NCBI GenBank assembly: GCA_017979445.1 | Contig: CM030718.1 | Location: forward strand, 22,749,021-22,813,020 | Length of the DNA stretch: 64,000 nt | Direction: 5' to 3' | Source of the DNA: Akebia trifoliata | Taxonomy: Eukaryota > Streptophyta > Magnoliopsida > Ranunculales > Lardizabalaceae | Shown: positions 23,293 to 35,522 of the stretch, one piece after another | How positions within the stretch are numbered: the stretch's first letter is position 1 | Layout: every line of letters starts with the position of its first letter | Made by a program: the position numbers and the translations under genes | The notes under the pieces: generated by a model | What the model was told of the DNA's origin: nothing | Databases searched by the model: none | The model's input: the letters and a program-made list of their open reading frames with translations, nothing else

Positions 23293-25420
23293 TGTGGCGC
23301 CTTGCCAAATACTAACACAAATCCCCATGTTAAAACTCGAGGTACTAGGTAGCACCTCGAAATTTCGGCATGGTCTCCTCTATTTATGTTAGCATTTCAA
23401 GGCGTTTAACCTGCACTTAATAAACAACATACATTCCTGCATATATACATTCAAAATATAATACTAGCGGAAATCTATATACATCTAATAACGTATAAAA
23501 ATCAGAGTGCGGAAGAAAAATTTTATATACACGATTATACAAGAATTCCTCACTCTAACAAAATTCCTAACGCTCAAAATCAAAATCTATATGACTCTTA
23601 GACAAATCGACACCACTAGGGGTAATAACCCCAGTACTCACCAGGTAATAGACTCTGGTCGCCTATCTGACCCACCAGATGGTCCCCACTTGCTGGTTCT
23701 GTGCCCGTCTCGCCAACTGCAAGCTCTAAAGTAAAAAAAAAATAGGAAGAAACGGGTGAGTAACAATGGTTACCTAGTAAGGAAACAAATAATTTCTGTC
23801 AATAATCCCTCCTAACATGAATGAATAAACATACTGAATCATTTTAACATATGCAAAGTTTTATAGAATAAACTACGATTAACTAGTACATATAGTCAGT
23901 GATGAGTAACTAAACATTTTAAAACTAACATTACATCAATCAACAGTACTCACTATAACATTTTCTTTATATACAAATCTAATTAATCAAATAGAAACAT
24001 TAAACATGCATTTCATTTTATATATCAAAGTAAGGCAACAGATACATAATACACTATGGTGGAGTATTGGAATTAGAAAGTTGGGATTCACGACTAGATC
24101 GATCACAGTCGGGACATGATGTTACAATTCTTCTTTGGCTTTTAGTTCCTGATTTTGTGGTCGATCGCTGCCCTTACCACGCATGGTTGACCATTTATTC
24201 GGCTTAGGCTGGTCGTTTGATGTGATCGTAAATAATAGGTTTCTTTTCGATGTGTCAGAACGGTCGACTACTATAGATTGTTAGTAATCACTGACTAATC
24301 ATCATCGTCTATGCCTACCAGGCGTGCATGTGATTCCCAACCACCTTTACATAACAAGTTCACTGGTAAAGATAGAGAGAAATAACCTGAATTTCAGTTG
24401 TGACTCCACTCTCAAACGCGTCCCATACCACGTATGAGCTTGGTGGTCCCTACCGTACATCACAGGATAGTATACTACTTCGGATGATATGACGCACTAT
24501 CCCTTCAGGTATTCACAAACTCTTTAACAGCTCACAAAATAACTACATATATATTATTTTCATTTGATAACAAAAGAGAAATTAATAATACAAGGTTGAA
24601 AATGGATATCCAGTTTCCTACCATGCAACTATGGCTAACCGACCTAAAATAAATAACAGACCGGAACAGTAAACAGCGCCTCGTGCTAACAGAAAGTAAA
24701 TAAACATGCAACCAGTAACATTATCCCTGGATATCCGTTCACCAATCTACACACAACATAACAATATAAAATGCAGACATCACCCCTCGGGTGTGACTCT
24801 GACATTTTACCGTTTCATACCCTTTTTTCGATTTTTACAGTTTTCAATCTCTTCAATAAAATATCCATTTTCTGATATTCATCAACTCAGTATGAGTTCA
24901 TTGAATATTAAATCATATTTTCCAATTATAGAATTTATTTTTATCAATAATATTAAAAAAATATAAATTTTATATCAAAACGGGGTCCAAGTAGTGCACA
25001 AGACCCAACTGATGGAAATAACCCGTATAATTGGTTAAAAAATACAATTAAACATATCAAACATGCAATTTCTAGCTTGAATTTTGAAATAACCAAAAAA
25101 ATTTTATATTTTGAAAATACATCAAAATTTTCTGATAAAATCCTAAATACAATTTTTACAATCTATGATTACTAATAAAAATTGAGAGTTCCTTACAATC
25201 TCTAGGCGACAGAATTGAAGCACGTGCATGGAAATCAAGGTGACTCGTACTTCGAGATGGCTGATTTTTAAAATCGACCCGGTGATTTTAAAGATCTCGA
25301 TGTGGCAGAGGACGGTTTGACCCCGAAACGGATGAAATCCGAGGTCGAAGTTACGAAATCTTCGTATAAAAATACGAAACAGATTCTGGATCAAACCATT
25401 GACTCGATAGTACAATCAAT
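23293..25420 (-). mobile_element. Gypsy-family LTR fragment, inverted arm
   Basis: It starts TGTGGCGCC, the reverse complement of the end of the LTR at 28228-31369, and stays inverted-colinear with it for about 2.1 kb (for example GTGACTCCACTCTC, CACGTATGAG, CCCTACCGTACATC, TGACATTTTACCGTTTC). It corresponds to the 3' two-thirds of the LTR. The far end near 25420 is approximate. Confidence 0.85.
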
Positions 25421-28227
25421 GTCATTCATGGGTCAGATGGTTGAGTCTCATAGGAAGTCCAGAGAGGAAATATGAATAATACAACCACCACCACCTCGAA
25501 GCCAAATGAAAGAAAGGCAATTAGTATCTAGCAAGAGACAAACAATTACGAAACTAGTAAATTCATAAGAAAAATAACCATACATGAGGAGTGAGATTAT
25601 AGACATACCAACTCAATTGATGGAAGACCTTTATAAGAAACAACAATATATACTAGTAAATCAATCGAAAGAAAGAGTTGTAATATATTCAAATGTGGGA
25701 AATTGGAACATAAAGGAGAATAATGTTCGGGTCGACGTCAATCAATTAAGGATGAGTGGTTCTGAAAGATGCTAGACAAACCAATTTAGAAAATAATAAG
25801 GCCACCAGATTTCAATAAAGTTGATAACGCACTCGTGCATCCCGAACATACAAAACTAACGATCAGAAACGAGAAATGGTACAAAACTTACCACAATTGT
25901 AAGGTGCACCACTAAATCCAAGAAATGAGAGAGTGTTGGACTTCTTCACAAAATGAAAATACTATTCCACCTCAGGGACCACTACCACAGGTCTTGCTTT
26001 TGAAGAACGAGAGAGTTTCCCAGCCCAAAAGACGGGTAAATCCAAGGATGTGATTGTAGAATTTCCAATGATTACATCCACCGAGATTTGGGGACTTTTC
26101 CAATCTAGTTGAGGTCAATGAGTGGGTTTTGAAGACCTGAAAGATTTTGAGTACCATGTAGTGCCTAAGAGATCAGTGGGTGACGGTGATTACATTCCAG
26201 TTGGACGATGATACTAATCATTAGTAACGTTTTGAAATTAATGTATTGGGAGATGGATTGTTTGAATGGGTAGACTTCGAGACTTCGAGAGGATAGATTT
26301 ATATCCAAGACTGCTCGATAAATCAAGCACCAGGAGTTTTTGAGATTAGTGTAGGGTAATCTATCAATTACAAAGACTAAGATATGATGTTCATTAGGTT
26401 GTCACGATATGCGCCCGAGCTTATCCTGAGAGATTTGCAGAAGGCCCCTAGATTCTGTAAAAGACTATAACCCTATCTAAGGAGCAAGAGGTCGATGATT
26501 GAGACTACCAATTATAGAGATACGGTAAATCGAGCTTAAAGGATAAAACGAGAGGAGATAGAGTTACAGACCTCCAAGGGGCAAATGAGTTGACCTTAGA
26601 TTTCTTTTCTTCCCAGATCAGATTCAGACAAGAGGCCGATGTATTCGAGGCCAATCTCCTCCGGATCAGTGTATTCATAATATATAACTCCTCCACTATC
26701 AAGTTGTAAAGTTTCCCAATCGCCGAGTTATAGAGCAGCTGGAGCTCCAGTGATGCCAACAAGGCCAAAGGAATCAACAAGGTAGGTTCAGAGCCTACAG
26801 ACCCCAATCTACCAAATGCATACTCCACAGAGATCTATGAAGATAAAATCATTGACATTGTTACCCGTGTGATTAGGTGGGATATATCAAGAGAGAATGT
26901 CCTCTATCATAGGCAGGAGCAAGGGTTATGACCCAGGAAAAACTACCTGTCTCCGACAAAGTTTTGGAAAGTACGATTTCTAATTATAATGTTAGAAATT
27001 GGAGTTCTATTCAATACTAATTCTTCTAGATCATATAATTCTGCTGAAAGTTTGTATACCTGCTAGAGTTGTACTTCCCACTATTCATTATTCTAGTATA
27101 ATATTTGAAACGGACTAAACAACCAACCTTTCTTCTACCGCTTTCCATTTTCTATGCTATCATCCCATCCTCATCTTTAACCTCACCCTTTTTTTAGCGA
27201 TTTGATATTTATTATAATTTGGAACTGTGAAGCTTCTGGAAGTAGGCGGAGTAGAAACTAATCAACTAATAGTAAGGGGGTGAAGGAATGAAACTAATTC
27301 GGAACTAGAATAAAAATGTGCAAGCTTAAAAAAAAAAGGAAGCTAATCGTGAACCAACTAGACTACATTTTGATAATTGATAGGTATGTTTTAGGTGTAA
27401 GGATGGTCGTGAAGTGTGAGAAGGCGAGTGTGATTTATAAGACTAGTAATGTGACTATATAGCAAGTGAAGGTATGGGTAATAACTAATACTATATATGG
27501 TTGAGTTGAGGAACTGGTGAAATTTGAAAAAAAAAAAAAAGGTATCGTACAATTTTGAAAGAGCATGTGGTATGTAAAACAAAAGAGATTTAGTAAAGTA
27601 TAAGTTAGGAGATGGGTCGATATAAAATGTGAGAAAGAATAATCTTGTGACAATGTTGCATTAATGGTGACTTAATGGAATTATGAGAAAATAGATGTAA
27701 GACTTATCCCCTCGAGCAAGAATTGAATCATAAAGGTTATGTCAGAGATTTTGAGAAAATATCTCAATAAGTAGAAATGTAATATTAAATTGAATATAAA
27801 GATAATGGTGTGTTTGCAATAAATATATGCATTGAGGGGTAATATTCATGGCAATTATGAGTAAAACATAATAGATAGTGTAATTGGTGAGAAAAATAAG
27901 ATAAAGAATAGAAAAGATTATTGTTAATAGATATTAGTGAGGAAATGAGGCAATATGAATTGATTGTTATCTTAGGGTTATACAAATAATTGATTAGTTG
28001 GAGTATGAGTTTGAATTAGAGTGATTAATTAATGAATGTGTTGGGTTGACGGAGTATGGGAGACATAAGTCTACGAGTTATAAATCAGATCGGTTTGGGA
28101 CTAAGAATAGATGGTAATAAAAAATAGGTAGTTTTTATTATACATGTCGTGTTAGTGGAATCGCGACAAAGTTTGATTAGGTATGATTTCAATTTCGATG
28201 ACGAAATTTTTATTAAGGGGGGGAGAA
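25421..28227 (+). mobile_element. Decayed gypsy internal region with zinc-knuckle trace and PPT
   Basis: Near 25690-25730 the plus strand reads KCGKLEHKGE then stop and Cys, fitting the C-x4-H-x4-C part of a gag zinc knuckle whose first Cys is lost. No protease, RT or integrase core is recognisable, so most of pol is missing or unreadable. At 28193-28227 the GACGAAATTTTTATTAAGG segment leads into a polypurine tract (AAGGGGGGGAGAA, 28215-28227) directly before the LTR, as in plant gypsy elements. Confidence 0.6.
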
Positions 28228-31200
28228 TGTAACACCCCGAATTTTCAATTCGTATCTCGAGGAAAAAATAATAGAATTTAAAGAAAATCTTGAAAGTGGG
28301 ACTTAGGGGTAAAACTTTAGGATGTTTCTGATCATTTTAATGGAATCTGACCTCACCATTGGATTTAAAATGATCGAAAAACATACTTTAGCCTGTAAGC
28401 ATGCTCAAATACGAGTCCGAATATAAAAGTTACAAAATCCTCAATTACTGAGTTGGACCAAGCTAAAATAGTGAATTTTACTAGAGTAAGAATTATTAAG
28501 ATTAGATTACACCACTGGATTCGTAACGAAAAATTATTGAAGATGGACTATTTATTTATTTTTTTTGGAGATCAGGAAGTCGAATTATCGTAAAAAACAA
28601 AAACGACATCAAGTTCAAGGGTCACCTCATGCCAAAAATGTAAATTTTTGTTAGAGACAAAATTTGTAGAAATTGACTACACCATTAGATCCGAAACAAA
28701 AAAATAGACGAAATTGAGTATTCATTTGTCATTTTTGGAGTCCAGATGATCAAATTATCGTCGATCAAAACAATTGACAAAATATCGATTTTGTCCCAAA
28801 TTTTATATAAATAAAATTTTAATAATTTCTTTTTCAATTCATCTTTCCCAACTCGTCCAAACAGCCACGACATATATAAATAAAAAATTCATTTTTTCTT
28901 CGATCTTCTACCTCAGATCTCTCTCAAACGGTTCACCGTCAACGATTGACGCAGAAGGGAAAAATGTCCGCCGCTACGTTCTCTACAAAACCCACCCAAC
29001 CTCTTTCTATTTCACTTTTTTTTTCATCCAATATCGTCAAAAATCAGTCGAATTTAAATACGGAAATTTCAAAACTTTGACATCAGATTTCGTCCGTTTC
29101 GGAGTCAAACAGTCTTCCAACGTAGAAGGGCGAAACGTTCGTAGCCTCGACATCTGTAAAACCTATCCAACTTTTTTTCGTTTCACTTTCTACTTCATCC
29201 GATATCGTCAAAAATCAGCTGTATTTATATACGGAAATTTCGAAACTTCGACCTCGACCTCCGCCGTAGAAGGGAGAAATGACGACCACATCAAGATCTT
29301 CGAAACCACCGAGCCGATTTCAAAAATCAGCCACTTTGAAGTTTGGTCCGTCTTGATTTTCGTGCTATTCACCTCAATTTTCGCGCGCGTTGACCTCGAT
29401 TTCCATGCACACATTTCGATCCTTTCACCTAAAGATTGTAAGGAACTCTTAATTTCTATTAGTAATCGTAGATTGTAAAAATTACATTTAGGATTTTATC
29501 GAAAATTTTTTGATGTATTTCTAAAATATAGAATTCTTTTGTTATTTAAAAATTCACGCCAGAAATTACATGTTTGATATGTTTAATTGTAATTTTTAAC
29601 AAATTATACGTGGATAAGATATTTTAACGGGTTATTTCCATCAATTGGGTCATGTGCACTGCTTGAATCCCGTTTTGATATAAAATTGTATTCTTTTTCA
29701 ATATTATTGATAAAAAAATCAATTCTATAGTTGGAAAATGTGATTTAATATTCAATGAACTCATATTGAATTGATGAATATCAGAAAATGGATATTTTAT
29801 TAAAGAGATTGAAAATTATAAAAATCGAAAAAAGGGAAAAGGGTATGAAACGGTAAAATGTCAGAGTCACACCCGATGGGTGATGTCTGCATTTTACGTT
29901 GTTGTGTTTTGTGTAGGTTGGTGAATAGATATCCAGGAATAAGTTAATGGTTGCATGTTTATTTAAATTTCTGTTAGCGCGAGGCGCTGTTTATTTTTCC
30001 GTTATGTTATTTATTTTAGGCCGGGTGGCCACACTTGCATGGTAGGAAACTGGATATCCATTCTCAACCTTGTATTGTTAATTTCTCTTTTGTTTTCAAA
30101 TGAAAATAACATATATATGTAGCTATTTTGTTAGTTGTTAAAGAGTTTGTGAATGCTTGAAGGGATAGTGCGTCATATCATCCGGAGTGGTGTACTATCC
30201 TGGGATGTACGGTAGGGACCACCAAACTCATACGTGGTATGGGATGCGTATGAGAGTGGAGTCACAACTGGAATCCAGGTTTATTCCTCTCTATCTTTAC
30301 AAGTGAACTTTTAATGTAAATGTGGTCGTATACGAATGGTTTGTATATTTGGGAATCACATGTACGCCTGATAGGCATAAACGAAGATGATTAGTCAGTG
30401 ATCACTAACAATCTATAGTAGTCGAACGTTCTGACACATCGAAAAGATACCCATTGCTTACGGTCACGTCAAACGGCCAGCCTGAGCCGGATAAATGGTC
30501 AACCAAGCATGGTAAACAGCGACCAGCCACAAAATCAAGAACAAAAAACCAGAGAAGAATTGTAACATCATGTCCCGACTGGGAGCGATCCAGTCGTGAA
30601 TCCCAACTCTCTAATTCCAATACTCCACCATTGTGTATTATGTATCTGTTGCTTATTTTCATATATGAAATGAAATTCATGTTTAATGTTTCCATTTGAT
30701 CAATTAGATTTGTATAAAAAGATAATGTTATAAGGAGTAATGATGATCGATGTAATGTGAATTTTAAAATGTTTAGTTGCTCATCCCTGGCTATATGTAA
30801 CAGTTAATCGTAGTTTCTTCTTTAAAACTTTGCATATTTTAAAATGATTCAGTATATTTATTTGTTCATATTAGGAGAGGTTATTGACAGAAATTACTTT
30901 CTTCCTTACTAGGTAACCATTGTTACTCACCATTTTCTTCTCTATTTTTTTAGTTTCAGATTCAGAACTTGGCGAGGCAGGTATAGGGCACGAATGAGGA
31001 TCATCTGGTTGGTCAGATAGACAACCAGAGTCCATCACCTAGTAAGTACTAGGGTTATACTCCCTAGTGGTGTCAGTTCCTCCAGGTAGTCTTATGGATT
31101 CTATCTTGAGTGTTAGGAATTTTGTATAATCCTGTATTCTGGTTATTCTTCTGCACTCTGATATTTCATACGTTATTAGATGTATATAGGCTTCCGCTAG

Positions 31201-31369
31201 TATTATATTTTGTATATATATGCAGGATTGTATGTCGTTTATCAGGTACAGGTTGAACGCCTTGAAATGCTAGCATAAACAGAAGAGACCATGCCGAAAT
31301 TTTGAGGTGTCACCTAGTACCTCGAGATCTGACATGGGGATTTGTGTTAGCGTTTGACGGGACGCCACA
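28228..31369 (+). mobile_element. Gypsy-type 3' LTR
   Basis: It starts TGTAACACCCCGAATTTTC next to the polypurine tract and ends GGGACGCCACA; about 3.14 kb. It is inverted-colinear with 23293-25420 and related to the solo LTR at 35523-38893. Two 172-bp tandem units (TCTACAAAACCCACCC at 28981, TCTGTAAAACCTATCC at 29153) lie inside and keep a 234-codon frame open (28774-29478). The bases after it (ATGAC) do not match those before the inverted arm (AATAT). Confidence 0.85.
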
Positions 31370-31680
31370 ATGACAATAATTAGGGTTCTTAGATACTTAA
31401 GATAAACTCTAAATTATGGGTTGCACTTCATAAGATACCCAATTGATGCTAATTAGATATTAGACACTAAAGACTATAAGTCCACTAGTGGATATGTATT
31501 TACAATTGGAGGTGCAATCGTATAATTTAAATCTTCAAAGCAAATTTGTATTGTCAGATCCACTATGGAATCTAAATTTATAACTTTGGATAAAGTAGGA
31601 GAAGAAATTGAATGGCTTCGTAATTTCTTAAAAGATATTCCATATTGGTTAAAACATGTACCTACAAATGTACACATTGC
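31370..31680 (+). pseudogene. copia RT end/RNase H remnant
   Basis: The plus strand encodes RVLRYLR, TLNYGLHF, DTKDYKSTSGYVFTIGG and STMESKFITLDKVGEEIEWL-like motifs, the connection and RNase H region of Ty1/copia. Stops are present. The frame is cut at 31680 by a solo LTR and resumes at about 33092 (CDS motif, later TKGLSRD). Confidence 0.85.
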
Positions 31681-33087
31681 TGATCAGGGTCTAGAAATTC
31701 ATTTTTAAAACTTTAATTACATAGACTTTATCAATAAATTGAACATTAAATCCCCTCATTAGACATAATGCATGGTTAGTCTATATTTATCATTATTTTC
31801 AATTAAATTATGTAATTCAGATCTAATTATTGTTATTCACGTATAACAGGAATTATTCGTGAAGTTTTAAGACAAATTAGGAAAATCCGAAGTTACCACT
31901 TTGATCCAGGATCCAAAACAAGATCGAGGACCAAAATTCAAGTCAATTGACCAAAATTTTACCATAACACCATGGTTAATGATGACGACATTATCAAAGA
32001 CGAAAGTCAAGCCTTGAAATTTGTACTGAAGCTTGGCGGCTAAAAGACATTCATATTTAAGTAGGACTTTAGTATTTTTGTAATCATGGGATGTTTTCGA
32101 AATTCTAATTACTCAAGAAATCCTAATCTGATCTCTCTATAAATAGGAGACTAAACTAAATAGCATCTCATTTCCGAGATCTCCAATCTCTTGGAGATCA
32201 ACTTCGATTCTTTTAGTTTAGGTTTTTATTTTTTATTTCTTAGTTTTACGAAAGTTGTCAGGAGGCTCTGTCGATTTCAAGTCAAGTAATAAATATATTT
32301 TCTTTCTCTCATCTCTATTTTTTTTTTTTCATGTTTTTTTATTTGCATTTTATTATTCTTGCGATGACTATTGGCTAAATCTTCGTTAGATCGATTGAGG
32401 AAATCGGAGCAAGATTGTCAGTGTTTTAATTGTTCTCAAAATTACTTCATAGTTTTATTGTGATAATATTAGGTTTGTATTATTAGGTTAACCATTGAAT
32501 GTTTCTCAAAATTCGGATGATTCTTTCTTTGATAAGTTCAAGAAGAATCATGCTTTACAGAGAATAGTCAATGTTTATCTAATAATCTTGACCTGAGTTA
32601 TTGAGGTAGGATAGGTATTTGTTATTAGGTTGAATATTAAATGTTTCTCATAGATTTGATGATTTTTTTATTTGATAAGTTCAAGAGGAACCATGCTTCA
32701 CAGAGAATAATTAACGTTTATCTAATAATTTCTACCTAAATTATTACATACTTTTTATCTTGTTTATATTATAACTGCTTGATTTTTCGATTCACTAACA
32801 TTAGCTTTGTTTAATAGATCGAGATAAAAAGAGAACCAGAATTCATTAATAAAGTTTGTGAAGGTAGATCAAATTGATCTACACTTCTCTATCGTATTTT
32901 TAAATTTCTTTTATTTTAGTAGCTTATTTTAGATAAATCTCTCTCGTAATTATTTTTAAATCGCTTGCTAAAATTGAATTGGATTGGAAGTAAAAATACT
33001 TTAGATTAATATTATCTTTGTGGTTCAACCCTTAATTGTTAATATTTTCTTTTGTTCTTTATTTTATCATCATCTACAGCTCGAACA
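31681..33087 (+). mobile_element. Solo LTR, family S, copy D (inside copia RNase H)
   Basis: It starts TGATCAGGGTCTAGAAATTC and ends CAGCTCGAACA; 1407 bp. The flanks are ATTGC (31676-31680) and ATTGT (33088-33092), a 5-bp duplication with one change. It carries CTATAAATAGGAGACTAAAC and CGATGACTATTGGCTAAATC. A short internal duplication around 32480-32760 (GAATGTTTCTCA, GATAAGTTCAAGA, AACGTTTATCTAATAAT-type units repeated) makes it longer than copy C. Confidence 0.9.
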
Positions 33088-33897
33088 ATTGTGATAGTTA
33101 ATTAACGATTCGTCAAGTAATATATATAACGATAAATCTCAAGATATTCGTCAAAAACACAATATTGTGAAGTAGTTTAATTTCAAATGAAATAATTTCA
33201 ATAGATTATATTAAATCGAAAGACAACCTTACGATCTATTTACTAAAGGTTTATCGAGAGATAAAGTTAACTATTCATCAAAGAGAATGAGATTAAAGCC
33301 TATACTTAAAGAGTTTTCATAGCGACAACCCAACTTAATTGACTAGAGATCCCAAGATCTAGGTTCAAAAAGGACAACCAAACTACGTATGATTCAATAG
33401 TAGTACTGAGAAGAAAACTACTCCCAAACATTTTTATGATGAAATAATACTACCTACATCTTGTATTAGGATAAACTACGCTTTTAATGATTACTATAAC
33501 TTGACAATTCAAGTAGGATATGACAAGATACTCTTAATAGGAAATCATCTATATGATTATGAGAGGGGGTGGCTTCTATGAGAATTTTAAAGGAAAAATT
33601 ATCCAGATCACTTATGAAATCAGGAATTGTTCAAGGCCAAAATGAAAACAACCGTGAGAATCAACTATATCCGAAAAAGAATTGTGTAAATTCTATTGTT
33701 TAGGTTTACACCAAAGGCTGAACAATTCAAGATATCATGTTCACTGATTAGCTAATAAATCCAATAGTTTTTTACTAGGGAATGTTCAAAACCACAAGTT
33801 ATCTATCTCGATGCTGTTATTTTCCAATTGTACTCTCTCAAGTGTTTGCATTTTCATTTGCATTTTTTTAAAGTTAATTTCGATTCATGTGGGAGAT

Positions 33898-34633
33898 TGT
33901 TGGAAAAATGAATGATAAATTAGAGTTTGAGTTGTCTCAAAATATGAGTTCATATCAACTGTCACATAGGTAATTACAAAACATATTAATAATAGTGATG
34001 TGTAGAGAAAATTGTAAAGAGTTGCAATACCTTTTTCAAGAATTATGTATATCTTTAAAGATGTGTATTAAATGTACATTTTCCAAGAGTTATGTACATC
34101 TTCAAATAAGTGTATTAAATGTACTTTTTCAAGAGTTATGTACCCCTTCAAAAAAGTGTATTAAGTGGTAACAGTTGCAATACCTTTTCAAAGAGTTATA
34201 TACTTTTTCAACAGTCATGTCCCTCCATGAATAGGTGTTTAATTGTCTTGTTTCTTCTATTTATAGTCTATCTTTCATTGCATTTTTTACAGAATTTTCT
34301 TGATTATTCTTCATACTAGTTTCATAGAGAGGGAGTATGCTAATCATAGTTATTTCGTTTTTCTTATGGTTTGAAGTGCTACTATCATAAGAAGGAAATC
34401 GTTATATCCTGGGAGGCAGTCTCCAAAGATAGTATGCACTAGTGCGGGGCAAATATTATCTTAAGGATATAGAGTCAAACTTTAGTCTCGGTCTCATTCA
34501 TTTTTTATTTTTTATTTTGTATACATCACTATAAGTATTTTTGAATTTTATTTTAATTCAATTTCCATTGGGTATTGTTTACTTTTTTTTTTCAAGAGGA
34601 AAAAGTATACTATCATATTCAATAAGAATAACA
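33898..34633 (+). repeat. 3' LTR of the copia element
   Basis: TG...CA ended, preceded by the purine-rich CATGTGGGAGAT. It is clearly diverged from the 5' LTR by substitutions and small indels, so the insertion is not recent. Confidence 0.9.
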
Positions 34634-34638
34634 ATAAT

Positions 34639-34800
34639 TAAAGGACATTTAACATAAAAATTCCATAGGTTTATGGCAATGGCAAAAAAGTGTCACTTTT
34701 AAAAAAACATACTCAAAATAGGGTCATTTGTTACAATAACTCATGTATTTGAACAAAAATGCCCCCACCTATAATTACTTTAGTAAACCCTTGAAGAATA
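34639..34800. repeat. Dispersed repeat shared with 63030-63180 (inverted)
   Basis: Motifs ACATAAAAATTCCATAGG, CCTATTTTGAGTAT (read inverted) and GTTACAATAACTCATGTA recur in reverse orientation at 63030-63180. It starts right where homology of the pseudogene to the intact gene stops (after AATAATTAAA), so it may mark the duplication breakpoint or an insertion there. Confidence 0.55.
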
Positions 34801-35300
34801 TTATTTTAAATTATAGTTTCTTCCATCCCAACCTTTTGTACCATTGAAATAGAGAGATTTTCTCGTTCTCTTTACCAAAACCCACCAAATAGTCATTGGA
34901 GCTCACTAACGAGGGTTTAGCTTTGAAAAAAGATAGTGAACCTTGTTGTTGATCTATCTACTCTGATGATTTATTGGAACTTTTCTTCAAATATTGTCAC
35001 TATTTCCTCTCTTTCTTTCATTTATTTAAATTCGTTTACATATTCTTATCAACCATGATATATTTTTAGTTATATAAACGAAAAATGATAGTAAAAACTC
35101 AATAATTATGTAAAATTTTATCAGGTATAATTCATAAAATTTACCCAAAGTTGAACCTCGACGCTAGAATGAATGCATTATTGCATTGAGGCTCAATGTT
35201 ACCTAACATTGAACCTCGACGAATAGTTATAACACAATGCTATGATACATTCCAGTGTCGAGGTTTGATGATAGTAATGTTAAGGCTCAATACCATAATA
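34800..35300. other. Non-coding with short inverted CCTCGAC motifs
   Basis: Repeated TTGAACCTCGACG and inverted GTCGAGGTTTGA motifs lie at about 35150-35290, interleaved with GGCTCAATG. They may be the arm of a foldback element; the ends are unclear. Confidence 0.35.
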
Positions 35301-35522
35301 TATTCATTTATTTTCAATTGATAGATCTTTTAGTTTAAAGATGGTAACTTACAAGAGTTTCTTAGGATCAATCCAAAATTCTTCAATTGAAATATAGTGT
35401 CACTTCCTTTGTAATCTATTATTTTGATTTATGTTATTTTCATTATGTAGGTGTTTTGTAATAGTGTCATGGGTCGTATAGTCTCTTATCATCTAATACA
35501 ATCAAGAGCCTCAAATGTGGAT

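Larger units (their letters stand above)
18124..34633 (+). mobile_element. Ty1/copia LTR retrotransposon, expanded by nested insertions
   Basis: A 740-bp left LTR (18124-18863) and a 736-bp right LTR (33898-34633) both start TGTTGG and end AATAACA. The flanking 5-bp duplication is ATAAT (18119-18123 and 34634-34638). A purine tract CATGTGGGAGAT precedes the right LTR. The coding order gag, protease, integrase, reverse transcriptase, RNase H identifies Ty1/copia. Without its inserts the element would be about 5.7 kb. Stops and frameshifts occur in every domain, so it is dead. Inserts are solo LTRs at 21817-23119 and 31681-33087 and a gypsy-derived block at 23293-31369, which also replaces part of the reverse transcriptase. 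Confidence 0.93.

Noticed and set aside
26505..26828. 107-codon minus frame
   Set aside because: It is antisense to the decayed gypsy internal region and resembles no known protein.
30405..30699. Overlapping frames of 96 and 81 codons on opposite strands
   Set aside because: Both lie in the gypsy LTR, and the same sequence in the related LTRs (24060-24290, 36660-36890) does not keep the frames.
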